NCBI GenBank assembly: GCA_012934845.2
Contig: WNNJ02000726.1
Span: 124,001-188,000 of the forward strand
DNA: 64,000 nt
Source: Pomphorhynchus laevis
Lineage: Eukaryota > Acanthocephala > Palaeacanthocephala > Echinorhynchida > Pomphorhynchidae
Direction: 5' to 3'
Position numbers and translations under genes: made by a program. The notes under the pieces were generated by a model. It worked only from the letters and a program-made list of their open reading frames with translations, was not told the DNA's origin and ran no database searches. This document shows positions 45,101-54,589 of this stretch, in pieces (position 1 is the stretch's first letter; the number at the start of each line of letters is the position of its first letter).

Positions 45101-45535
45101 TGTAGTTCCTAATGTGATTAGATTAATAAAGAATGACGACACGGAAGCTTTTCCGAAGGTGAAACAGTACCATTTTTATATAAATTTGTATTGCATCTTT
45201 TCAATAGTACACAGGCTATACAGCATGTCCTTTGTTGTGCGGATCGAGCAAACTGATACTTGCTGAATTTGACTTTTGCAAAAACCCAATGGAAACATTT
45301 CCAATCGATCAAAGGAAACCTAGTCGTTTGATGTATCTGACTAAGAAATACACAATGCCCTGGATATATTGGAACATGCTTGTCAGGTTTCACATTAAAT
45401 ATTAATGTTTCTAGTAGTAAGTTTCTTGTTTTTAGAGGACACTGGTATGGACCCACTGTGTGGCGCAAGTACTTGAATAAGTTTGCTTTTTGGAAACGCG
45501 ACACTTCAACTACTCAATTGTCTGACAACAATTGA
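36117..45535 (+). CDS. SQOR: Sulfide:quinone oxidoreductase, mitochondrial, nine exons
   Basis: Exons: 36117-36269, 36319-36489, 39433-39486, 40469-40672, 40726-40826, 42319-42421, 44898-45158, 45208-45386, 45436-45535, all with GT-AG introns. They join without a stop into 441 residues, close to the human length of about 450. SQOR oxidises hydrogen sulfide at the inner mitochondrial membrane and passes electrons to ubiquinone. Seen: a basic N-terminus suited to mitochondrial import, the FAD-binding IAGAGTAG (about 21-28), YYQPSWSL (54-61), VTYDYMLVTCGLEMNY in exon 3, and both redox cysteines of the active-site trisulfide, NFKCRGAAAKIMFL (C177) and SFGDCSNVPTSKTAAA (C312). The C-terminal WNMLVRGHWYGP membrane-anchor region is present. 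Introns 1, 4, 7 and 8 are 49-53 nt; introns 2, 3, 5 and 6 are 1-2.9 kb, and 2, 5 and 6 carry transposons and foldbacks. Confidence 0.95.
36614..36818 (-). repeat. Family R copy in SQOR intron 2, interrupted at 36819
   Basis: Starts TTAGCTAACTGAGTCTACGT and runs to ATGAATTGACTAATAAAT. The remaining end continues after the TIR element (37660-37694, through ATGTATCAGAATAAAG) before a LINE end begins. Confidence 0.75.
36819..37659 (-). mobile_element. 841-bp terminal-inverted-repeat transposon with an integrase-tail-like frame
   Basis: Perfect 40-bp GC-rich inverted ends (36819-36858 and 37620-37659, starting GTGGCGCGCCCAGCGCGCCA). They are flanked by the 7-bp direct repeat AATAAAT (36812-36818 and 37660-37666), which restores family R when the element is removed. 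Each end is itself self-complementary (GTGGCGCG...CGCGCCAC). Minus-strand coding at about 37277-36900 includes KYLERMDRHSLVHKSKYDIN and VGDRVLIALDF, resembling the C-terminal part of integrase-type DDE proteins. It looks like a shortened, nonautonomous relic. Family uncertain (Ginger-like or another integrase-bearing group). Confidence 0.8.
37695..37925 (-). mobile_element. CR1/Jockey-like LINE E, 3' end only
   Basis: TTTAACGTAACAAATGCGTG and the following about 220 bp match the 3' ends of LINEs C and D. It is a 5'-truncated insertion in SQOR intron 2. Confidence 0.7.
38035..38290 (-). repeat. Family R copy in SQOR intron 2, uninterrupted
   Basis: Runs from AATCAGCTAACTGAGTCTAC to CTATGCTATCAGGTTTCGGC without an insertion and serves as the reference for the split copies at 33350 and 36614. 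Confidence 0.8.
38290..38393. repeat. Chain of three abutting perfect hairpins
   Basis: Arms 38290-38299/38305-38314 (GGCCCCTGTT, 5-nt loop), 38307-38320/38327-38340 (CAGGGGCCAAAAAT, 6-nt loop; overlaps the first), and 38358-38369/38382-38393 (CATATTTAGGGG, 12-nt loop). The 3' arm of one hairpin is re-used as the 5' arm of the next. It sits exactly at the end of the family R copy. Confidence 0.9.
40316..40352. repeat. Perfect 15-bp hairpin in SQOR intron 3
   Basis: TATGATTGAACACAT (40316-40330) and its exact inverse (40338-40352) with a 7-nt loop. Confidence 0.9.
40895..41722. repeat. Compound inverted/direct repeat with hammerhead-like cores (SQOR intron 5)
   Basis: A unit of about 375 bp occurs once inverted (about 41250 back to 40895) and once direct (about 41316-41690), with the start of a third at 41690. 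The unit carries CTGATGAGAACCAACTAGTT followed by CGAAATG: stem II GAAC/GTTC between CTGATGA and GAAA, then a 3-bp ATG/CAT stem III. The segment ATTTGCGACAATTTCACTGA follows. Monomer size and ribozyme-like core recall retrozymes (small nonautonomous circular-RNA retroelements). Stem I is weak. Non-coding. Confidence 0.6.
42976..44139. mobile_element. Large foldback (F2) with about 280-bp arms enclosing a PLE GIY-YIG scrap
   Basis: Ends TTATTGGAGCTGGATCAAAG and CTTTGATCCAGCTCCAATAA are inverted, and arms (42976-43245 and 43855-44139) share blocks in the same order, such as CGATCGCTGCCATTT and GCAGGTGCTG. The centre at 43530-43790 (+) encodes NVGQTGQLPETRLNQHKYTL, then SSAIVDHSLNLDHDID and NRKILESYYIHKNSN, a PLE-type GIY-YIG nuclease with one internal stop. 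Lies in SQOR intron 6. Confidence 0.75.
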
Positions 45536-45561
45536 TAAAGCATAAATTATTCTATTTTATT

Positions 45562-45567
45562 AATAAA
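45562..45567 (+). promoter_or_regulatory. Polyadenylation signal for SQOR
   Basis: AATAAA lies 27 nt after the SQOR stop codon. Confidence 0.5.
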
Positions 45568-45569
45568 TA

Positions 45570-46385
45570 CTTCGCTTAAGTTTTTAAAACGCAGTTTTTG
45601 ATTTACTATTTTAGAATTATAACAGACCATAAAATAAAATCATTTAGTACATTTGATTCATTTTAATTTATTTCGTTTTCTCTTTTATAAAATTGTTAAA
45701 TGCTTAGAACACTTTGAAATAACATGTGAATTTTACATTTAGCTACTACGGTATTTTTATAATTTTTTCTTGGACTTACAACTTATGGAATTTTATAAAG
45801 CCATTTTCTGCAATTACACGATGTCCATAGATCTAACGTAAACAGCATGATAAAGATTTTAGAAATGAAAATTTGTTTTATGTGGATTTTTTTTGAATAA
45901 TGAATTGCCTTTCGCAAGAATAAATAAAAATTAAAATAAAAAAAATATTTATTAAATTGTTTATAAATTAAAATTAATAAACTTATTCTATTTAATGATC
46001 AAAATAAAGTATTTTATGCTTGTAAATCTCGAATTTATTAATTTACTAGAGAGTCGTCAAATAAATATACAATATATATGTCAGTGATAAAAAATAAAAT
46101 TTATTAAATATTCTACAGATGACAAAAAACAATTGTTTTAATAGAACAATGTCGAAATTAAACATATTTTAACACATTTTATGCGTTGTTCTTGTTCTGA
46201 CATTTGATAACATATTGTCATTAAAAATTTGACGATATTAAACTCTCCATAATAAAGTTTGCTTTAATTATTTTAAGTATTTTATTCATATAAACAGAAA
46301 GTGGTTTGAATTATATATCTATATATACATAGTGTTTATACACTATCCCTATATAGTGTATAAACATAGTGTCTATTATATACAC
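45570..46385. other. AT-rich, no gene seen
   Basis: SQOR 3' flank. No supported feature. Confidence 0.45.
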
Positions 46386-47110
46386 AATAGCGAAATATCA
46401 GTATTTATTTCGATTACCCTACAATATTTCTTAAAGTGTGTTTTAATTACTTTAAGTATTTTATTCATACAAACAGAAAGTGGTTTTAATGTACATTTAA
46501 AAGCACAACATATGAGCCTAAGTTTTATTGTATATATTTAAGAATTTATTATAAAGTTTATATCATAATTTGGATTCTATTAATTCTATTTTATTCATAT
46601 TTTTATATTTATTTGATGATGATATTTTAATTAGATAGGCGTTGTAGTTATTATATCATATATATGTATATCTTTTCTTAAAATAATTTCTAAAAATTCT
46701 TTTGTAGAATTAATACTGAAATAGTGTTTTATATCAGTATTAATTTTGACTACCTTGCAATATTTTTTAAAGTGTGCTTTAATTACTTTAAGTATTTTAT
46801 TCATATAGACAGAAAGTGGTTTTAATGTACATTTAAACGCACTACATATGAACCTAGGTTTTATTGGATTTTTATGTAATTTTGGATTCCAATATAATAT
46901 AGGTATAGTTTTATTATCTAATTCAACCTTTATACCCTTTTTCCATTATAGAACAGTGACTTGTAATAATTGTTTCAAAACTCAACTCACTACCTTCATA
47001 TGTTGGATTTACATTTAAATCATTAGAATTAACCTCTTTCATTAGTATATCATAATAAAGCTTTTTGCATATTAAGACAAAGTTATTCAAAGCACTACAT
47101 ATGAACCTAA
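46386..47110 (-). mobile_element. Rearranged Naiad-type PLE fragments
   Basis: Pieces of the RT fingers (antisense to the 4963-5499 protein) occur at about 46390-46520, 46560-46700 and 46700-47100, out of order and partly duplicated. GCACTACATATGAACCTA recurs at 46840 and 47090. Dead. Confidence 0.65.
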
Positions 47111-47124
47111 GTTTTATTATATAT

Positions 47125-47130
<6 letters not shown>

Positions 47131-47164
<34 letters not shown>
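47131..47164. repeat. (AT)n microsatellite
   Basis: About 17 uninterrupted AT units. Confidence 0.95.
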
Positions 47165-47168
<4 letters not shown>

Positions 47169-48185
47169 ATTTATTATAAAGTTTATGGTATATCATAATT
47201 TGGATAAGTGCTTATCAGAAGGAACTTATAAATTTAATTTGAAATATATTTGATTTGCGGATATTGTAGCTGAATATTTGATTTTTGAGTTTATTAAAAT
47301 TCCGAAGTTTGCGCAATTAAGCTATCGTGATTTTCAATTTTTTTTAATTTCCATATTAATTTTCATTATCAATTTTGGAAAATTAATAATGAAAATTAAA
47401 AATATGCAAATTATCAAATAGAAATTTATAATTTCCACATGTGAATTACTAATTTCACAATGGCGATAAAATACAATTAAAGTAGCCATTGAACTTAAGT
47501 GTAAATCTTGTATTAAATAAAAATATCATGTAGCATTTAAAATCAAATGCCTATGCTATAATGTATGTCAATTCTTTTCTTTAGTGAAGAATTAAAAAAT
47601 CATGTCATATTTGGTAACTTTTAAACATATCACGCATTTAATATTACTGCATTAAGTTGCATTATTAATTATCGATTAGTAACCTTTCTTGATAGGTCAG
47701 TGAATATTCATTACTCCATTTATAAAAACTTTTTTTACATATTAAGGTCAATACTAGTTAAGAAAATTGTGAAATATTACAGCAACACAATTAATCAATT
47801 CATAAGAATTCTGACTTATATAAATTCTTTTTAATATATAAATATTTATAATTATTACTTTAATGAACAAAACAAGAAACCTCAGTTAAGTGATTATCAC
47901 GTAATCACTTACTTTATCACTCACTTAATCACTTACTTTATAATAAGCAAGTTTTCTTAACTTTATCACTTGCTCACATTGAACTCGGTGAGCAAGTGAT
48001 TGGCATTTTATTATAGACTTGTTGGCTTTACCATCCCGAGTGATATGATAGTCTAACTGTAAAAGTTTATACTATTACAGACATTAATGGTAGTCCCTTA
48101 TTATTGTTCGCCGTAGTAATATGATGTCCGTCCAAGTATGCACTGATTTCGTATATTATATGCGAATTAGCTTTTTATGACAAAC
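47165..48185. other. AT-rich, no gene; contains hairpins
   Basis: No gene. A cluster of TAATCACTTACTTTATCACT-type repeats at 47880-47945 is followed by a perfect 13-bp hairpin (ATCACTTGCTCAC, 47965-47977/47988-48000, 10-nt loop). The hairpin arm extends the same repeated word. Confidence 0.5.
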
Positions 48186-48189
48186 TGTT

Positions 48190-48447
48190 TGTTATATTTG
48201 AAATGAATTTTTATGTAATTTTGGATTCCAATATAATATTAGTTTTATTATCTGATTCAAACTTTATACATTGTTATTCAATATACATTGTTATTCAATA
48301 TTGAACAGTGACTTGGGATAATTGTTTCTAAGCTCAAACCACTACGTTTATTATGTTGCTTTTACATTTTGCATATGAAGACAAAGTTATTACTAGCTTT
48401 ATCAATAGTTGTTTTTATTTTGTTATCCTTTAATTTAGCAAGTTCTT
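48190..48447 (-). mobile_element. Naiad-type PLE RT fragment
   Basis: Antisense to the RT fingers; the minus strand reads KELAKLKDNKIKTTIDKASN-like sequence, matching residues around 5010-5080 of the plus-strand copy. It joins directly to a hammerhead half at 48448. Confidence 0.65.
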
Positions 48448-48498
48448 TCAGTGCCAGATCCCTCCCACTGCTGGATGCAGAGGACGACTAGCAGACGA
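48448..48498 (-). ncRNA. 5' half of a PLE hammerhead motif
   Basis: Reading minus: CGTC, then TGCTAGTCGTCCTCTGCATC, CAGCAGTGGGAGGGATCTGG, CACTGA. This is the cleavage triplet, stem I and first bases of CTGATGA of the motif at 7096-7172. It is cut off inside the catalytic core, where Naiad RT sequence begins. Confidence 0.75.
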
Positions 48499-48649
48499 AA
48501 GAAAACGTATTGCCTAATTGTATCTGGCAGTATTATTAATACTATTCATAATAGTATTGGATTTTAGATGCTTGTGAGCATCTGAAATCTTCATTCTCAG
48601 TTTTGGGGAATTATTGGGTTTCATTATTTAATTTGGTATTGTATAGTCA

Positions 48650-50025
48650 GAAATTTCCTAGAATATGGAAAAGGGTGACACTGAAAATGTTACTTAAGAA
48701 AGGGAATCCCGATGTCTAAATAATTATAGAGCAATCTTTCTCTTTAGCCAAGCATTCAAAATCTTTGCTGCTACATTTAGTCGTCGTCTTTCTAAATATG
48801 ATAATTCTGGTTGGACAACAAGGATTTCGCACATCCTGGTCAACTGTAACCGTTTTTGAAAAACTACGAGCATCTGTTCTGAACGCTATACAGCATCATC
48901 TTCCTCTTTACACCTTCATTAGAAGGTGTAAAGAGGAAGATGATCTTTTTTACATCTTTCTCTTTTTATTTGCTGATTTTACTAAAGCGTTTGACAACAA
49001 AGATCGGAAATTACTTATGCAAAAGTTTATCTTTTGTTTGTAAAGTTTGTATCCTGTATGCGGATTATTTAGTCATCATTTTGTCCTATCCTAATAATAT
49101 CCAGTTCAGTTTGAATCATCTTGATACCTTTTACGAGAGGAATGACCTAGTTATAAATACAGAGAAGACTAAGATAAAATTCCGCGCAGGCGGTCGCATG
49201 TCTCGTCGTGATTAGTTCATATACAAGTCAGAATCTTTAGAGTTTGTAACTCGATTTAGTTATCTTGGTTAATCCTTGATTTCACGCTGGACATTTGCAG
49301 ATCATATCGCTAATATTGATTGTTCACGCTTCCGCATCACTCACCCTGTTAACCCGCTTCTGTTTTGACACAGATATCAAGGTTTTCCACATAAGTTAGC
49401 TTCTAAGATAAGTTATGGTATTGCTGCCTTTTGTAGAGTATCGACCATTGCTAATTTGCAATGCATCGACTAAATAAAATGGACCTTCATTAAAAAGTAT
49501 TTCGGGTTATCAAATAAAACTTCGTTGTCTACACTATCAGTCATTACGAGACAATCACCACTGTCATATAAATTCTTTAAAGCATTTAGTCCTGAAAAGA
49601 CGCCCAAATATGTTCGTCATACTGAAATTTGGGCACAAAAATGTAGAAGCGTAGATTGACAACATTTATCAGCTCCTGCACTCTCAGCAAAGGCCACCGT
49701 GCATTTTTAAAAAGCATTTGTAATGCGATATTCTTTACATGGTTATCATGGAAAATTTTGTATGAATTGATTGCTTGCCACCGTTGAAAGGCTAGCTGTG
49801 TGTGTAGATTTTGCAATAAGTCTTGCTTTAAAATGCTACACGCACACAACTGTGGACTATCGAATTATGCAACATATGACTCTCTGCGAATTGAACGATT
49901 TGGACACTTTTATTTATTGACACTTATCGTGTTTCTTTGTCGTCTCTTGTTGTTTATAATCCCAATCACTCATGGCGGCTAAGGGATTTAATTAATAAAT
50001 AAACTCAGATAATAATAACAATAAT
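48650..50025 (+). mobile_element. LINE fragment H, decayed
   Basis: Plus-strand RT remnants: QQGFRTSWSTVTVFEKLRAS, FADFTKAFDNKDRKLLMQKF (palm) and LYADYLVIILSYPNN (YADD altered to YADY), then LDTFYERNDLVINTEKTKIK. Later stretches give the C-terminal region to about 49960. An ATAATAATAACAATAATAAT tail ends it. A perfect 23-bp hairpin (48895-48917/48922-48944, loop ATTA) interrupts the palm region. Confidence 0.7.
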
Positions 50026-50099
50026 AATTCAGTATTTCACCATAAAAAATTCCCGCTTGTGAGTTTAATTTTGTTCCAATGTTTGAAGGAAGTTCTCCA

Positions 50100-53000
50100 T
50101 GTTTTTATCTAATGTATTATATTTTATATTATATGGTATGCATGAATGCTCATGCAAAAATATGTTTCTTGTAAATTTAAATATGTCATACTTACGATAT
50201 AAATTAATAGTAGTTTTAGTTAATGTTAATTTTATGATCATATCTAGATATACACCTTCTTTATCATTAATATTGGTTTTATTAAGAATAAGGCTTTCTG
50301 GATAAATTTGTTCGCTTATTGAATAAAAATTATTAGAATTAAATACACATATATCATCAACGTATCGAATATATTTGAATATATTTTATGATATTTTAAT
50401 ACAAAGTATATTATTTATTATTCATAAACATTTTCCGCTAATGATTTTAAATTTAATTTTAATATTATTGCGTTGATTTATATATTTTACTATTTCCTGT
50501 TTGATGATATTTTTATAGTAACCTAGTTTAAAATATGCATCTATTAAATTATTTAAATGATTGTAAGAAAGTCAATATCATTACATATTGCTGGAATTCT
50601 TAAAATTTCATTATTTAAAGTATTATATTTTATATTATATGGTATGTATGAATACTCATGCAAAAATATGTTTCTTGTAAATTTAAATATGTCATCTTTA
50701 CGATATAAATTAATAGTAGTTTTAGTTAATCTTAATTAAATGTTCATATCTAGATATACACATTTATCATTAATATTGGTTTTGTTAATAATAAGGCTTA
50801 TCTGGATAAATTTGTTCACTAATAGAATAAAAATTATTAGAGTTAAATACACATATATCATCAATGTATCGAAACATATATTTCATATCTTTATATAATT
50901 TTGATTTAGTTTTTACACAGTTATGAACAAATTCATATTCTATAAAGCTTAAAAACAAGTCAGCTGTAATTGGGCTAATATTACCACTCATTGGAACACC
51001 TTTTACTTGTCTAAATACATATGTCCCTACTTTTAAATAATTTTGATTTATCAAAATATTTAAGGATTCTATTAATTCAATTTTATCCATATATTTATAT
51101 TTACTTGATGGTTTAATTTTTGTTAGATAGGCGTTATAATTATTATAACATATATATGTATATCTTTTTCCGAATATAAGGTTAATTAATTTTACTAACG
51201 CTTCTTTAATATCTACTAAATCTAGATTTGTATAAAGCGTACTAAAATCGTATGCATTTATATTTTGAAAATTTATTCCTTTTGTCTGTACTAAAAATCT
51301 TTTGTAGAATTAATACTGAAATAGTGTTTTATACCAGTATTAATTTCGATTACCTTGCAATATTTTTTAAAGTGTGCTTTAATTACTTTAAGTATTTTAT
51401 TCATATAGACAGAAAGTGGTTTTAATGTACATTTAAACGCACTACATATAATCCTAGATTTTATTGGATTTTTATGTAATTTTGGATTCCAATATAATAT
51501 AGGTATAGTTTTATTATCTGATTCAAACTTTATATCCTTTTTATCTATTATAGAACAGTGATTTGTAATAATTGTTTCTAAACTCAACTCACTACGTTCA
51601 TATGTTGGATTTACATTTAAATTATAAGTATAGCTCTTTGCATATGAAGACAAAGTTATTACTAGCTTTATCAATAGTTGTTATTATATAGTTATCCTTT
51701 AATTTGGTAAGTTCTGTATACATATCTTTATTAATTTTATCTTACCTTATTTAATTGTTTGTTATTTTCATTTTATTTTCAATTTTATCAAATATATAAT
51801 CTTTCCAAATGTTTATCTTAGATATATTCGAGCTTTCACTATTAATCAGCTTGCCTAAGTAAGCATTTAAGTTATTATTTAAATTTTATTTTTGTCGTTT
51901 TTATTATTTAATCTATATTTATACCCTTTTGATAGCAGCTTTCTTAATTCACAATTTTCAATTAATTCTAGATTATGGGTACATATATGTTCATTTATTT
52001 TATCAAAACTAAGACTTTTACAATTGCATTCTGTTTCCATTGTTTCTAATATTATCGTTATATATTGATTTTAATTCTTTATTATAATTACAAATTTTTC
52101 GTCCTAATGGTGGTATGAGTTTATACCTTATTTTAGGAATATATTTACTTAAATCCGACCCTATTATTTCTTTACTTTTATAATTATTTAAAAGTTCTGC
52201 TATATTTATGTTATCTATACATTTATTAATGAAGTTTATGGTTAATGTATATTTTCTATTGTTATTATCAGCATTTATTGTACGATTATAGTATTTTGTA
52301 TTACAATAACTGTCTATTATACAACTTAGCCTATCATAGTCGTTAATTAATTTTTGATTTATTGAACAAATGATATCTTTAGAAAAACTTCTTATATTTA
52401 CATAAAGATCTTTTAGCTTATTATCTCTTAAAAGTTGTTTTAATATTTCTAATTGTTCATTTATATACATATCTTTTTTAATATTTTTAACTCTATTTTT
52501 TCCTATTCCTTTTATCACCATGACTTCTTGGTTTGCGTTTAACCGGATTATTATAATATAGTTGTTTATTATGTATTATACTACTTCTGCCAATTCCTTG
52601 TACCACGTCATTCAATCCTAATGGGTACATGGAATTAAGCGTTTTAATCCAAAAATCTTCTTTTTCTAATAGTTTTTGATTTAATATTGAAATGTTTTCT
52701 TCGATAATATGTTCTAAAATAAATAATTTACAGTTTTTAATATCATGTCCTATTAATCTCATATGTTTATGAAATATAGATTGACTATTATGCTGTATAT
52801 TATATATGTTTCCTAAACCTAATTTTTAACATTTGATATGTTTTTCCTATATATTGCAATCCACATGTACATTGTATTAGATACACTACACCTGCGGTAT
52901 TGCAGTTACAATTATTATTAATATTTAATGAAAAACATGTGTTTGTCGTATTACTTACGATACAATTATTATTCTTTATAACATCACAAACTATTCAATT
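50100..53000 (-). mobile_element. Naiad-type PLE, most complete copy (N-terminal GIY-YIG, RT)
   Basis: Minus strand, in order: GIY-YIG domain at about 52950-52493 (LIQCTCGLQYIGKTYQMLKI, then GHDIKNCKLFILEHIIEENI and KEDFWIKTLNSMYPLGLND). A linker with IGSDLSKYIPKIRYKLIPPL follows (52521-52018), then the ETECNC segment (52040) and RT at 51674-50785 (PILYWNPKLHKNPIKSR, GVPMSGNISPITADLFLSFI, MFRYIDDICVF). A nuclease in front of the RT is the arrangement of the Naiad group, opposite to classical Penelope. A 255-bp direct repeat (50114-50370 and 50621-50875) covers the region after YIDD. Several stops and shifts. Confidence 0.8.
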
Positions 53001-53576
53001 TTTTCTGTTACATTTAAAATATCTAAAATTGAAATCATTAGTACTTACGTATTTTTCCAATCTGGTTGAGTACATGTAACTTTTAAGTCATAATTTTTAA
53101 CGTTGCTTTTTCGGTGTCGCCACCTAGTTTAGTTGACTCAGACTAAACTTACAACGGGCCATCCAGTAGCATCTGACAGGGGGCTGCCTTGCTTAAGGCG
53201 GTTGCAGGCTGGAACAAGATCTATAAAGATCTACCACCTTCACTCCACGTGCTACGCAACCTAGTTATTGGTCATTACCTTGTCTCTTAAACGTGATCAC
53301 GTGAAGCAGTTTTCATTTTAAAGTGTAAACACCTTGGGATGCACACTTTCCCTTTTTTAAATTTAATTTTGAGAACCAATAAGACAATGGAGATAATGCA
53401 CATTGATGCTATCAAAAATACAATATGAATTTATCAAAACTTCATAAAACTTGCTTGAAAAAAAGCAAAAAAATAAAATGATAAGGTCGTACTAATAATA
53501 CACAGTTTCAGTATTTCTGACAGAGAAAAAACATGCTTGTGAAACAAGCATGTACCTATTTCAATTAAAAAATATT
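53001..53576. other. No gene; unexplained less AT-rich block and one hairpin
   Basis: 53110-53300 is richer in G and C (AAGGCGGTTGCAGGCTGGAA) and could be a SINE or an end of an unknown element. I find no tRNA or snRNA fold. A perfect 10-bp hairpin (ACATGCTTGT, 53531-53540/53544-53553, 3-nt loop) precedes the foldback. Confidence 0.4.
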
Positions 53577-54460
53577 ACTATTGTGAATATTGCTTACACG
53601 AGTCGCTATTCTTCACTGGTCGGTTTGATATTATCGTCGTATGGTTGTTTGAATCCTATCAGCATCACTGTACACTACAATCAGCGTGGGTGGACCTCAT
53701 CAGCAGTGAGTCCACGCCTACATTTCGTGTTTCGGTCCTGTTACTGCTTTTGCTGAATTCCTTGTCGCCGAAATGCTGGTTTATATTTGGCTTATATACC
53801 AAATTACACAATTAATGTGCTCTATATTTGATGTGGGCGGTAACTAATATTCGCAATTTGAATCCATTACACACCGATTTTTTATACCGTTCTTATACGA
53901 AATGTTCACTGGACAGTAAACCGTAAGCTGTCTTTTTACTATTGTAAATATTGCTTACACGAGCCACTATTCTTCATTGATCGGTTTGATATTATCCTCG
54001 TATGGTTGTTTAAATCTTATCAGAATCATTGTACACTACAATTAGCGTGGGTGGACCTCATCAGCAATGAGCCCACGCCTACATTTCGTGTTTCGGTCCT
54101 TTTACTGCTTCTGCTGATTTCTTGTCGCCGGAATGCTGGTTTATATTTGTCTTATATAGCAAATTACACAATCAATGTGTTCTATATTTGATTTGGTGTG
54201 GGCAGTAAAAAATCGGTGTGTGGTGGATTCGAATTACGAATATTAGTTACCGCCCACACCAAATATAGAACACATTAACTGTGTAATTTGGTATATAAGT
54301 CAAATATAAACCAGCATTCCGACGACAAGGAATCAGCAGAAGCAGTAAAAGGACCGAAACTAAATGTAGTCGTGGGCTCACTGCTGATGAGGTCCACCCA
54401 CGCTGATTTTAGTGTACAGTGATGCTGATAGGATTCAAACAACCACAAAAATATTAGTTT
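53577..54460. repeat. Compound foldback: two direct units and one inverted unit (family F1-related)
   Basis: Unit 1 (from 53577) and unit 2 (from 53938) begin TACTATTGT(G/A)AATATTGCTTA, period 361 bp. From about 54230 to 54450 the sequence is the inverse of unit 1. Each unit contains GCGTGGGTGGACCTCATCAG and CCTACATTTCGTGTTTCGGT, the core also seen in diverged form at 1120-1240 and 3706-3765. Non-coding. Confidence 0.8.
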
Positions 54461-54589
54461 ACCATTTTGGTCTGCCCATATTCTTAGCTGTTTTCACATT
54501 CGTTAAGCATTTGGTACAGTCTTTTTTAAATTAAAGTTATATTTTATAAAGTAGTATTCTGAATAATTGCTTGATATGTTTGTAAATAG

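Noticed and set aside
47880-48000. CRISPR-like array of TAATCACTTACTT words
   Set aside because: Eukaryotic AT-rich DNA, irregular spacing and no unique spacers; simple local duplication.
53550-54191. Two similar frames of 61-68 codons
   Set aside because: They arise from the direct units of the foldback; stops and shifts differ between units and no domain is present.
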